Assembly: GCA_020850785.1 (NCBI GenBank)
Contig: JADZDZ010000283.1
Span: 1-12,961 of the forward strand
Direction of reading: 5' to 3'
Origin: Candidatus Sumerlaeota bacterium
Lineage (GTDB): Bacteria > Sumerlaeota > Sumerlaeia > SLMS01
DNA length: 12,961 nucleotides
Shown here: piece after piece, positions 1 to 6,788 of the stretch
How positions within the stretch are numbered: the first letter of the stretch is position 1
Layout of the letters: every line of letters begins with the position of its first letter
Made by a program: the position numbers and the translations under genes
The notes under the pieces: generated by a model
What the model was told of the DNA's origin: nothing
Seen by the model: only the letters and a program-made list of their open reading frames with translations
Databases searched by the model: none

Positions 1-368
1 GAATTGTACAGGTTGATGATCTCGACGATTGTCTGTTCGCCTTCGCCAACCACGCCAACGTCGTAAACATCGGGAAGCGTATGCGGTAGGCTCGTGATGT
101 GCATGCCGCCGCCGATCACCGGCTTCCCCAGCGCCTCCTTCGCCATCCGCGCAAGATCCGTCGCGTGTTGAAAATTTTCCGTCGTGGAGGAAACCGCGAT
201 GATATCGGGCTTGGAGTCGATCAACTCCTCAGCGGTGTGGTGAAAGCTCGTTTCGACGAACCAGCATTTTTGCTTCAGATAGGCCGACAGGTAGCCAATG
301 CCGAGTGGCGGCAGGCTCACTTGATAGGGGCTGCGCGGGTCGTAGGCGGTTATGAACGCAACATGCAT
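1..368 (-). CDS. B12-binding radical SAM protein, N-terminal part (cut by window edge)
   Basis: Only the first 122 codons are in the window; the gene continues past the left edge. The visible part is a Rossmann-like cobalamin-binding domain as found at the N-terminus of B12-dependent radical SAM enzymes. Seen directly: PPLGIGYL at residues 20-27, PDIIAVS at 54-60, GGGMHIT at 86-92 and VGEGEQT at 107-113, which is the usual order of conserved blocks in this family. The radical SAM CxxxCxxC cluster would lie further along and is not visible, so the catalytic half is inferred. Members include methyltransferases and other enzymes acting on unactivated carbon in lipids and natural products; the substrate here cannot be told. 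The start is the ATG at 368-366, which places the first beta strand (HVAFITAYD) directly at the N-terminus. No convincing Shine-Dalgarno site precedes it. A 156-base gap separates it from the epimerase gene upstream. Confidence 0.82.
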   Translation of the reverse strand, partial: MHVAFITAYDPRSPYQVSLPPLGIGYLSAYLKQKCWFVETSFHHTAEELIDSKPDIIAVSSTTENFQHATDLARMAKEALGKPVIGGGMHITSLPHTLPDVYDVGVVGEGEQTIVEIINLYN

Positions 369-524
369 TGGCGGTGATCTTGGGAAGGCGCTTTGGTAAG
401 TCCGGAAAAATCAGCGGTCGGAAAACACATCCAGCCGTACGATGACTGTCCCGCAGGGGAGTGGGCCAAGTCAAGGGCGGAAGGCTGTGCAAAGGCTCCG
501 GCCGGGCACCTTCGGCGGCACCGG

Positions 525-1532
525 TTACTTGCGGCGGGTCTTCCCTTTTTCGAACACGATCACATCCTCGATGATCTTTTCGATGTCGCGCCGGGGTTTG
601 TAGCCGATGGCCTTGTTGATCTTCGTCAGGTCGGGCACGCGGCGCTGCATGTCCTCGAAGTCGCCGTCGTAGGCCTTTTCAAAGGGGATGAAATTCAATT
701 TGGATTTGCTGCGGGTCTTCCTGAGGATCAGCTGCGCCAGATCGCGGATGGAAATTTCTCCCGTGCCGCCAAGATTGTAGACGGCACCGTAGGTCCGCTG
801 ATCGGCCAGCAGTCCCGCAAGGCCCTCCACCGCATCCGTCACGTGGCAGAACGTGCGCGTCTGCGAACCGTCGCCGTAAATCGTCAGTGGTTTGCCCGCG
901 AGCGCCTGGCTCGTCAGGCGGGGAATCACCATGCCATACATTCCCGTCTGTCGCGGTCCCACCGTGTTGAACAATCGTGCGATCACCACCGGCATTTTGT
1001 TTTCGCGCCAGTGGGCGAGCGCCAAAAATTCGTCCATCAGTTTTGAGCACGCGTAGGCCCAACGCGGGCGGCGTGACGCACCCAGCACAAGGTCGTCATC
1101 CTCGCGGAAGGGAACCTCCTGCCGCTTGCCGTAAACCTCGCTCGTGCTCGCAACCAGCACCGGCTTCTTTTTCTTCATCGCCGCGCGCAGCACGTTTTCC
1201 GTCCCGTTCAGGTTTGTCTCAATCGTGCGAACGGGATTCTCCACGATCAGGCGAACGCCGACCGCTGCGGCAAGGTGGACGATCGCATCCGCGCGATCAA
1301 CGCACTCCGCCAGCTTCGATTCGTTCAGGATCGACGCGATGGTGATGTCGAAATTCTTGTTCTTCCGCAGGTGATCGACATTGAACACGGAACCCGTGGA
1401 AAGGTCGTCAATGATCTCCACGTGGGCGCCATTCGCCAGCAGGCGGTCGGCAAGGTGGGATCCGATGAAGCCGGCGCCGCCGGTGATCAGCACGCGCCTG
1501 AAGGGGAATGGGGATTTCTTTTTTGTGGGCAT
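525..1532 (-). CDS. NAD-dependent epimerase/dehydratase (extended SDR, nucleotide-sugar type)
   Basis: A 335-residue extended short-chain dehydrogenase that probably remodels an NDP-sugar (epimerisation, dehydration or decarboxylation) using tightly bound NAD(P). Seen directly (numbering from the chosen ATG): the nucleotide-binding glycine motif GGAGFIG at 18-24, STSEVYG at 129-135 supplying the catalytic Thr, the YACSK form of the YxxxK catalytic pair at 160-164, RLFNTVGPRQ at 186-195, and the substrate-side block YGDGSQTRTF at about 219-228. The late FEDMQRRVPD block is usual for UDP-glucose 4-epimerase or UDP-glucuronate decarboxylase-like proteins. The exact reaction cannot be fixed from motifs. 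Start: the ATG at 1532-1530 lies just ahead of the Rossmann fold. GTG codons at 1553-1551 and 1550-1548 overlap the stop of the upstream dioxygenase gene, the second giving a GTGA overlap, and are possible alternatives adding seven or six residues. Neither has a clear Shine-Dalgarno site. The close packing implies co-transcription with the dioxygenase gene. Confidence 0.88.
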   Translation of the reverse strand: MPTKKKSPFPFRRVLITGGAGFIGSHLADRLLANGAHVEIIDDLSTGSVFNVDHLRKNKNFDITIASILNESKLAECVDRADAIVHLAAAVGVRLIVENPVRTIETNLNGTENVLRAAMKKKKPVLVASTSEVYGKRQEVPFREDDDLVLGASRRPRWAYACSKLMDEFLALAHWRENKMPVVIARLFNTVGPRQTGMYGMVIPRLTSQALAGKPLTIYGDGSQTRTFCHVTDAVEGLAGLLADQRTYGAVYNLGGTGEISIRDLAQLILRKTRSKSKLNFIPFEKAYDGDFEDMQRRVPDLTKINKAIGYKPRRDIEKIIEDVIVFEKGKTRRK

Positions 1533-1546
1533 TCGCGATGGTTGGC

Positions 1547-2518
1547 TCACCACATGAAGGGGCCGACGACTTCCTTTGATTTGTCCATTTCCGGCGGCAT
1601 GTAGTGAATCACCATGGATCGCCGTGTCAGCGCCTTGTTCTTGATCGTATCACCACCGTGAAGCAGCATCGCGTGCCACAACAGCACGTCGCCCTTCTTC
1701 GCGATGAATTGGTGACGCTCGAACTTGCTTCCCTCTTCCGCCAGATGCGCCTCGTAGCGCTTGCGTCGTTCCTGGTCGCTGGTGCGCAGGTTCGTCTGCG
1801 GGTAGTTGTCATACTCATGATACATCTGCATGCGATGCGATCCGGGCGAATACACCAGCGGACCGCAATCGGGGCTGATGTCCTCCAGCGCGATCCACGC
1901 GCCCACCAGATAGTTCGCAGGATGCACGTGGAACACCATCAGGTCCTGATGCAATCCGTGCTGGCTACCCCAGTGGAAGTTGATGGTGTACTGCGGTTGG
2001 GTCTCCGTTCCCAGCAGCATCGACACGGTCTTTCGCATCGATTCATCCTTGAAGATGTTCATGGATGTCTTCGAATGGAAATGGAATCCATGGATGCGCC
2101 ACTTCCCGCGCAGCCGCGCCTTTTCGCGTTCCTCTGCGGGGATCGCCAGCAGATCGCGATGTGAAATGGTCAGCGTGGCGGGTGCGCCATCCTCCTGAAT
2201 CACGTCATGAAAATTCAGGCCATCGTGCGGCTTCTCCGCCGTCCACAGCGCATCAATTTCCCCGTTCAGCTTGTCAACATCCGAACCAACGAAATGCTGC
2301 TGCAGGACGATGTAGCCATCCTTGATCCATTTGCGCGCAAGTTCCGCATCGCGAGGCGTCAGCTTCCCAGCCGCCAGCCGCCGTTCAACTTCCTGTTCCG
2401 CGTCCGGCTGATCCGTCCACGGCAGCAGCTTCGGGTCATTCGACCACGTGCGCAGTTTCGGTTCGGGAGCCTTCTCTTCCTTTTTCAGGAGCGACTTGAT
2501 CTTGGAAAGCACTGCCAT
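1547..2518 (-). CDS. phytanoyl-CoA dioxygenase (PhyH) family protein
   Basis: A 323-residue Fe(II)/2-oxoglutarate-dependent oxygenase of the PhyH family, expected to hydroxylate a small molecule or lipid in the cytoplasm. Seen directly: the metal-binding HxD pair as HQD (His190, Asp192) within a block reading GSQHGLHQDL, the distal metal ligand in LLHGG (His287), and Arg299/Arg300 shortly after, where the 2-oxoglutarate-binding Arg sits in the family. Between them are the typical strand GAWIALEDISPDCGPL (206-221) and SPGSH (224-228). All three iron ligands are present, so it should be active. The first 45 or so residues are lysine-rich, charged and not conserved in type. PhyH proteins act on very diverse substrates, so the name does not imply phytanoyl-CoA as substrate. 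The start is ATG at 2518-2516; no good Shine-Dalgarno site is visible before it. The gene is directly followed, with slight overlap or a 14-base gap depending on start choice, by the epimerase gene. Confidence 0.87.
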   Translation of the reverse strand: MAVLSKIKSLLKKEEKAPEPKLRTWSNDPKLLPWTDQPDAEQEVERRLAAGKLTPRDAELARKWIKDGYIVLQQHFVGSDVDKLNGEIDALWTAEKPHDGLNFHDVIQEDGAPATLTISHRDLLAIPAEEREKARLRGKWRIHGFHFHSKTSMNIFKDESMRKTVSMLLGTETQPQYTINFHWGSQHGLHQDLMVFHVHPANYLVGAWIALEDISPDCGPLVYSPGSHRMQMYHEYDNYPQTNLRTSDQERRKRYEAHLAEEGSKFERHQFIAKKGDVLLWHAMLLHGGDTIKNKALTRRSMVIHYMPPEMDKSKEVVGPFMW

Positions 2519-2607
2519 GATTTTGCATCAATTCCGGAGGAAATTGTTGTGAATCTCGACCGCTGCCATTTCAGTTTTCGACTGCGTGAAAGGCAAGGTG
2601 AAACCCC

Positions 2608-3924
2608 TTAAGGCGTCAGGATCCCCTTCACCGGCAGCGCACCGAGCAGCGGACGCGCCCACTCCACGAATTCGGGCGTCACGTCGAACTTGTCCGTCGT
2701 GATCAGCCTGTCTTCCATGGGGCGGTACTGCTTTACGCCCTTGGGAAAGTTCACGCCGGAAACATCTTCCAGCGCCGCGCGGAAAGTTTCGCAGTTGTAG
2801 CCGCCCGACCCCGTGCGCCGGAAGCAGATGGAGCCGCTCATCGCGCCGTTGACGGCTTCGCGCACCGCCGCCGCGCCGCTCGCGCGCGCCTCACGCGCAT
2901 CCACTTCGCTCACGCATCCCGCGAAGGAACGCTGCGCATAACCCAGAGTGTCCGCGCGCAGCCGCGGCTTCTTGCCGGTCTTCTGGAACATGTAAATCTT
3001 CAGGATCGAAGCGAGCAAATCCGCGAGCGCGCCGGAACCGGAAAGTTGTGCATGGCCAAAGGCATCGAGCTTCGCGCCACCGGCGGAATCCTCGATCCTG
3101 CCGGTCGCGTCCATCCAGTTGATCAGCGCCTCCATGCCAAGTTCCTTCAACTCGCGGCGCACGAGGTCCGACTGCAACCACACGTTGCCATCCTTGTCGC
3201 AAAGCCCCTCGGAGACCGCCACGAGCGCGCGCTTGTTCTTTGTATAGACATCCTCGATCTTCCTGCAGAACTCCGCCACCGTGTAGCTTCGCTCCGGCAG
3301 GCAGATCACGTGCGGCCCGTCGCCGGGATTCACGCGCGCCAGCGCCGATGCGGCGGTAAGCCACCCCGCGTTGCGCCCCATCACCACGTCGATCTTGATG
3401 CCGGGAAGCGCGCGATTATCGAGGTCGTGGCCCATGAACGCCTGTGCCACGTACTTCGCAGCGGAACCGAATCCGGGGCAGTGGTCCGTCACCAGCAGGT
3501 CATTGTCGATCGTCTTCGGACAATGAAACACGCAGAGGTCATACTTCTGTTCCTGCGCGATCTTGTTGATGATGCCGGCGGATAATGCGGAATCATTTCC
3601 GCCGATGTAGAAGAAATAGCGCACGTTGTGGCGCGTGAAGATTTCGAAGATTTTCTTGCAGTCCTCCTCCTTCGGCTTGAACCGACAGGAGCCCAGGCCT
3701 GCGGACGCCGTTGCCGCCACATCCTCCAGAGTCTGGGCGGACTGCTTGCGCAGGTCGATGAAGTCCTCGCGCAGCACGCCCTCCACGCCGTTTCGCGCAC
3801 CAAGAATGGATTGGATGCTGCCATGCTTCAGCGCCTCCTGCACGACGCCAACCAGCGACTGGTTGATGACTGCGGTGGGGCCGCCTGATTGGCCGACGAC
3901 GAGATTGCCTGTGATTGCTGCCAT
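2608..3924 (-). CDS. 6-phosphofructokinase, predicted pyrophosphate-dependent
   Basis: A 438-residue phosphofructokinase (PfkA superfamily) that phosphorylates fructose 6-phosphate to fructose 1,6-bisphosphate in glycolysis. Seen directly: the N-terminal glycine-rich strand GQSGGPTAVIN (11-21), GGNDS at 108-112, PKTIDND at 136-142, MGRNAGW at 182-188, and LGYAQRS in the C-terminal half. Known for the family: ATP enzymes carry GGDGS with Gly at the fourth position and Gly ahead of TIDND, whereas pyrophosphate enzymes carry Asp and Lys at those positions. Here both are of the pyrophosphate type (Asp111, Lys137), so the reaction is predicted to use PPi and to be reversible. The third residue is Asn rather than Asp. 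Length fits the longer PPi-type enzymes rather than the 320-residue E. coli type. Start: ATG at 3924-3922 has AGGAAGG eight bases upstream. A reading 15 codons longer would begin inside a hairpin and is rejected. It lies 72 bases after gltX. Confidence 0.93.
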   Translation of the reverse strand: MAAITGNLVVGQSGGPTAVINQSLVGVVQEALKHGSIQSILGARNGVEGVLREDFIDLRKQSAQTLEDVAATASAGLGSCRFKPKEEDCKKIFEIFTRHNVRYFFYIGGNDSALSAGIINKIAQEQKYDLCVFHCPKTIDNDLLVTDHCPGFGSAAKYVAQAFMGHDLDNRALPGIKIDVVMGRNAGWLTAASALARVNPGDGPHVICLPERSYTVAEFCRKIEDVYTKNKRALVAVSEGLCDKDGNVWLQSDLVRRELKELGMEALINWMDATGRIEDSAGGAKLDAFGHAQLSGSGALADLLASILKIYMFQKTGKKPRLRADTLGYAQRSFAGCVSEVDAREARASGAAAVREAVNGAMSGSICFRRTGSGGYNCETFRAALEDVSGVNFPKGVKQYRPMEDRLITTDKFDVTPEFVEWARPLLGALPVKGILTP

Positions 3925-3932
3925 GAGAGGAA

Positions 3933-3939
3933 CCTTCCT
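3933..3939 (-). promoter_or_regulatory. Shine-Dalgarno site of the phosphofructokinase gene
   Basis: On the minus strand this reads AGGAAGG and ends eight bases before the ATG at 3924. It decides the start of the phosphofructokinase in favour of this ATG over an in-frame upstream codon at 3969. Confidence 0.75.
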
Positions 3940-3959
3940 GAAATGAGAGTGGACAAGGT

Positions 3960-3976
3960 CGCGGCGCAACGCCGCG
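3960..3976 (-). terminator. GC-rich hairpin between gltX and the phosphofructokinase gene
   Basis: CGCGGCG, a three-base loop CAA (plus strand), and CGCCGCG form a perfect seven-base-pair stem made only of G and C. On the minus strand it lies 20 bases after the gltX stop and about 20 bases ahead of the phosphofructokinase ribosome site. No run of T follows it on the minus strand, so it is not a classical intrinsic terminator. It may instead stabilise the gltX mRNA 3' end, act as a processing site, or cause partial attenuation. The structure is certain, the role is not. Confidence 0.35.
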
Positions 3977-3996
3977 TGGTCAAGCGTGCCAGCGGG

Positions 3997-5511
3997 TCAG
4001 GCTTTCGGATTGGACTGTAGCCATTCCTTCGCGTTGATGAGGCGGCGAATCACTTCCTCGCGCCCCAGCGCTTCGAGCACTTCAAACAACCCCGGACTTG
4101 CTGTTCGCCCCGTCACCGCAAGGCGAACGGGTTGAGCAACTTTTCCGAAGCCGAGGCCGCGTGTATCGCCAAGACTGCGCAGCGATGCCTCCATCGCATC
4201 CTTCGTGAAGGGATTTGTGAGGAGAAGTGCCTCCGCCACCGCATCCAGCAACTCGGGAACGCCTTCACCGTGGAAGATTTTCTGCACGCCACGCGCGTCA
4301 TAGCTTGTTGGCGCGACGAAAAAGTAACTCAGCGCCGCCGGGAATTCCGAAAGCAACTTGCAGCGTTCGACTTCCAGCGCGACGATGTCGCCGAGCCATT
4401 TGTACGCATCGCGGGAAACCGGCGCCGCCGACTCCCAGTCATAGCCCGCCGCTTCGATGAAGGGGACGACGCGCTCCACGACGGATTCGCGCGGCAGGTT
4501 CTTGATGTACCAGGAATTCTGGAACAGGTACTTGTCCTCGTCGAAATTCGCGTTCGATTTTTGCAGGCGATTCAGATCGAAATTCCTGATCAGCACATCG
4601 ACGGGGAAGATTTCCTCCTCCATCGGATAGCTGCAACCGAGCAGCGAGATAAAGTTGATCGTCGCCTCCTGCAGGTAGCCCAGCTCGCGCCGTCCTGAAA
4701 CGCTGACGGGGAACGCGGGGTCCGCATCCTTGTCGCGCTTGCTCATCTTCTTGTTGTTCTTCATGATCAACGGAAGGTGCGTGAATGTTGGAACGGGATA
4801 ATCGAAGGCCTTGTAGAGCAGCACCTGCCGCGCGGCATTGGAGAGATGTTCCTGCCCGCGAATGACATGCGTGATTCCCATCAACGCGTCATCCACCACG
4901 CAGCAGAAGTTGTACAGCGGCCAGCCCGGTTCCTTCAGCGTGCCCGCGCGGGAAATCACAAAGTCACCCATGGCCGCGTTTTCGAACCTGCAATCCGCGG
5001 CGCCGCTCATCAGCGTCTCCGGCACGTCCGTGTATCCCTCGTCCGGCACCTTGAAGCGCCACACGAAACGCATTCCCTCCGCAAGGCGGCGCTCGACCTC
5101 CTCCTTCGGGAGTTTCAGCGACGCACGATTGTAGATCGGGTTGCGCTTCTCCGCCAGCGCGCGCTCGCGCTCCGCCTCAAGTTCCTCCGGTGATTCGAAG
5201 GCGGGATAAATCTTCCCTTCCTTGTATAGACGGTCGATGTGTTCACGATAATGTTCCAGCCGTTGGCTCTGGAAGAAGGGGCCTTCATCCCACTGGATTC
5301 CCAGCCACTGGAGTGAATCCAGAATCTGGCCCGTGGATTCCTCCGTGGAGCGCTCCGCGTCGGTGTCCTCGATGCGCAGGATGAACGTGCCATTGTGCTT
5401 CTTCGCAAGCAGCCAGTTGAACAGCGCGGTTCGTGCGCCGCCAAGGTGCAAAAATCCCGTGGGCGATGGCGCGAAGCGCAATCGCATCGGCCTCGTCGTG
5501 TCGATGTTCAT
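3997..5511 (-). CDS. gltX: glutamyl-tRNA synthetase
   Basis: Class I aminoacyl-tRNA synthetase charging tRNA-Glu (possibly also tRNA-Gln in organisms that use the amidotransferase route) with glutamate in the cytoplasm; 504 residues, the usual size or slightly above. Seen directly: RFAPSPTGFLHLGGARTAL at 12-30 containing the HIGH-equivalent HLGG (22-25), RIEDTD at 46-51, VIRGQEHLSN at 216-225, and the KMSKS-equivalent KMSKR at 255-259. The region around 100-135, where E. coli GluRS has its Cys-rich zinc knuckle, has no cysteine (YPAFESPEEL), so this is the zinc-free form. After KMSKR there are several extra residues (DKDADPAFPVSVSG) before the conserved GYLQEA helix. Start: ATG at 5511-5509 precedes the first conserved strand and has AAGG seven bases upstream; an open frame extends 79 codons further but that part is unlike GluRS and overlaps a better small gene. 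It follows that small gene by 29 bases and probably shares its transcript. Confidence 0.95.
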   Translation of the reverse strand: MNIDTTRPMRLRFAPSPTGFLHLGGARTALFNWLLAKKHNGTFILRIEDTDAERSTEESTGQILDSLQWLGIQWDEGPFFQSQRLEHYREHIDRLYKEGKIYPAFESPEELEAERERALAEKRNPIYNRASLKLPKEEVERRLAEGMRFVWRFKVPDEGYTDVPETLMSGAADCRFENAAMGDFVISRAGTLKEPGWPLYNFCCVVDDALMGITHVIRGQEHLSNAARQVLLYKAFDYPVPTFTHLPLIMKNNKKMSKRDKDADPAFPVSVSGRRELGYLQEATINFISLLGCSYPMEEEIFPVDVLIRNFDLNRLQKSNANFDEDKYLFQNSWYIKNLPRESVVERVVPFIEAAGYDWESAAPVSRDAYKWLGDIVALEVERCKLLSEFPAALSYFFVAPTSYDARGVQKIFHGEGVPELLDAVAEALLLTNPFTKDAMEASLRSLGDTRGLGFGKVAQPVRLAVTGRTASPGLFEVLEALGREEVIRRLINAKEWLQSNPKA

Positions 5512-5540
5512 TCGTCCGCCTTGTTGTTCTTCCTGGCAAC

Positions 5541-5687
5541 CTAATCCAGATACTTCTGGAAGTCGCCAACCTTGTAACTGATGAAACAGAACGCATGAAA
5601 CAGCGCCTGATATTCCTCGCCGTCCTTGTCGTCCTCCCATTCCTTGTAAAGCTCGCGCAATTTGGCGAGCACCGGTTCCGCTCTCAC
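5541..5687 (-). CDS. small hypothetical protein (48 residues) ahead of gltX
   Basis: An open frame of 48 codons with a GTG start at 5687-5685, preceded seven bases upstream by AGGAG, and a TAG stop 29 bases before gltX. The product begins MRAEPVLAKLRELYKEW, is rich in Glu, Asp and Lys in its middle (EWEDDKDGEEY), and ends in an aromatic segment (FHAFCFISYK then VGDFQKYLD). The pattern of charged and hydrophobic residues suggests two short helices; there is no signal peptide, and the hydrophobic part is too short and mixed for a sure membrane segment. I do not recognise the family. The strong ribosome site, protein-like composition and placement in the gltX transcript make it likely to be translated. 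The same frame is open further upstream (to 5738) but that part is Arg/His-rich and lacks a ribosome site. A function cannot be given. Confidence 0.6.
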   Translation of the reverse strand: MRAEPVLAKLRELYKEWEDDKDGEEYQALFHAFCFISYKVGDFQKYLD

Positions 5688-5694
5688 GTGCGAT

Positions 5695-5699
5695 CTCCT
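5695..5699 (-). promoter_or_regulatory. Shine-Dalgarno site of the small gene ahead of gltX
   Basis: Reads AGGAG on the minus strand, seven bases before the GTG at 5687. It is one of the best ribosome sites in the window and is the main evidence for the start of the 48-residue protein. Confidence 0.6.
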
Positions 5700-5756
5700 G
5701 TGCAAGTGCAAGGCAGGCATTGACCGGCACGAGGGCATTTTGGCGCAAGCGGCAAA

Positions 5757-5776
5757 GGGGAAAAACCCCTACGGGG
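5757..5776 (-). terminator. possible weak terminator at the end of the transporter operon
   Basis: On the minus strand CCCC, loop GTA, GGGG is followed directly by TTTTT, and then by a second CCCC that could pair alternatively with the GGGG. The stop codon of the OppF-like gene lies within the first hairpin. The stem has only four pairs, so termination would be weak or partial. It is the only candidate end for the transporter transcript before the small gene and gltX. Confidence 0.3.
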
Positions 5777-6788
5777 AAGCGGAAACCACGGCGGGGCGTT
5801 TTAGTTCACCGGCAATTTCCTCCCTGCGGATGCAGGCCACGCGATGTCCGGGCGAATCGTGGGCTTCCAGCGGCGGAATCGCTTCCTTGCAGCGATCGAT
5901 GGCAAAGGGGCATCGCGGATGAAATGCGCAGCCCGGCGGGGGATTGATGGGGCTTGGCGTTTCGCCGCGGATCGGGTGGGAGGCGCCGCGCAGCCGTGGA
6001 TCGCGAACCGGCGCCGCATCAATCAGCGCGCGCGTGTAGGGATGCGCCGGCGCGTCGAAGACCGCGCGCTTCGGCCCGGTCTCCACGATGCGGCCAAGAT
6101 ACATCACGGCGATTGTGTCGCTGATGTATTCCACCACCGTAAGGTCGTGGGAAATGAAGAGGTATGTGAGGTCCAGTTCGCGTTGCAGCGAAACCATCAG
6201 GTTCAGCACCTGCGCCTGCACCGAAACATCCAGCGCCGACATCGGTTCGTCGGCGATCACGAGCCGAGGCCTCAATGCCAGCGCGCGGGCGATGCCGATG
6301 CGCTGCCGCTGCCCGCCGGAAAATTCGTGCGGATAGCGATCAATCATTTCCGGCTTCATGCCGACCTTCTCCAGCAGCATCGTGACTTCCTCAAGCTGCT
6401 GCTTCCGATTCCCGATGCGGTGAATCGCCAGCGGTTCGCGGACGATTTCGCCCAGCGTCATGCGCGGATTCAGCGACGAATAGGGGTCTTGAAAGATCAT
6501 CTGAAGATGGCGCCGGCGTTCAAACAACTCCTTGCGGGAGAGCGCCAACAAATCCTCACCGTCGAAATTCACACCGCCGGAATTCGCCTCCTCCAGCCGG
6601 ATGATCGTGCGCCCCAGTGTTGATTTCCCGCAGCCGCTTTCGCCGACCAACCCCAGCGTCTCCCCCTTTGCCAGCGTGAAGGACACGTCCTCCACTGCGT
6701 GCACTTCGCCGCGTGTGCGTCCAAACACGCCGCCGCGCACGGGATAGCGTTTCAAGACGTTGCGAACGTCCAGCAAAGGCGCGCTCAC
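5769..6788 (-). CDS. peptide ABC transporter ATP-binding protein (OppF/DppF-like, second half of a split YejF)
   Basis: A 339-residue ATPase that drives import of peptides or similar solutes on the cytoplasmic face, pairing with the OppD-like subunit just upstream. Seen directly (numbering from the GTG start): Walker A GESGCGKST at 49-57, Q-loop IFQDPYSSLNPR with Gln100, signature FSGGQRQR at 156-163 (Phe instead of the usual Leu), Walker B LVIADEP at 176-182, D-loop SALD at 184-187, switch His214. The C-terminus has the oligopeptide-transporter extension with PINPPPGCAFHPRCP and a third Cys soon after, known in this subfamily. Start: GTG at 6788 overlaps the OppD-like stop as GTGA and has GGAGGA six bases upstream; an in-frame codon nine codons earlier is inferior. 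The GTGA overlap implies coupled translation and roughly equal amounts of the two ATPases. Confidence 0.93.
   Translation of the reverse strand: MSAPLLDVRNVLKRYPVRGGVFGRTRGEVHAVEDVSFTLAKGETLGLVGESGCGKSTLGRTIIRLEEANSGGVNFDGEDLLALSRKELFERRRHLQMIFQDPYSSLNPRMTLGEIVREPLAIHRIGNRKQQLEEVTMLLEKVGMKPEMIDRYPHEFSGGQRQRIGIARALALRPRLVIADEPMSALDVSVQAQVLNLMVSLQRELDLTYLFISHDLTVVEYISDTIAVMYLGRIVETGPKRAVFDAPAHPYTRALIDAAPVRDPRLRGASHPIRGETPSPINPPPGCAFHPRCPFAIDRCKEAIPPLEAHDSPGHRVACIRREEIAGELKRPAVVSASP

Noticed and set aside
369..524. Possible promoter or terminator in the gap before the radical SAM gene
   Set aside because: A TTGACT lies on the minus strand, but no acceptable -10 box is found 16-18 bases on. The repeated GGTGCC near the epimerase stop is a direct repeat, not a hairpin followed by T residues.
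2519..2607. Gap between the phosphofructokinase and the dioxygenase gene
   Set aside because: It contains only a four-pair AAGG/CCTT match and a CCTCCGG that is the wrong strand for a ribosome site; I see no supported element.
3925..3969. Earlier in-frame start for the phosphofructokinase
   Set aside because: It would begin inside the GC hairpin and lies ahead of a clear AGGAAGG site that serves the ATG at 3924.
5512..5748. A 79-codon N-terminal extension of gltX in the same open frame
   Set aside because: It does not resemble GluRS, which begins at the RFAPSPTG strand. It overlaps the small gene with a strong ribosome site, and the ATG at 5511 has its own AAGG site.
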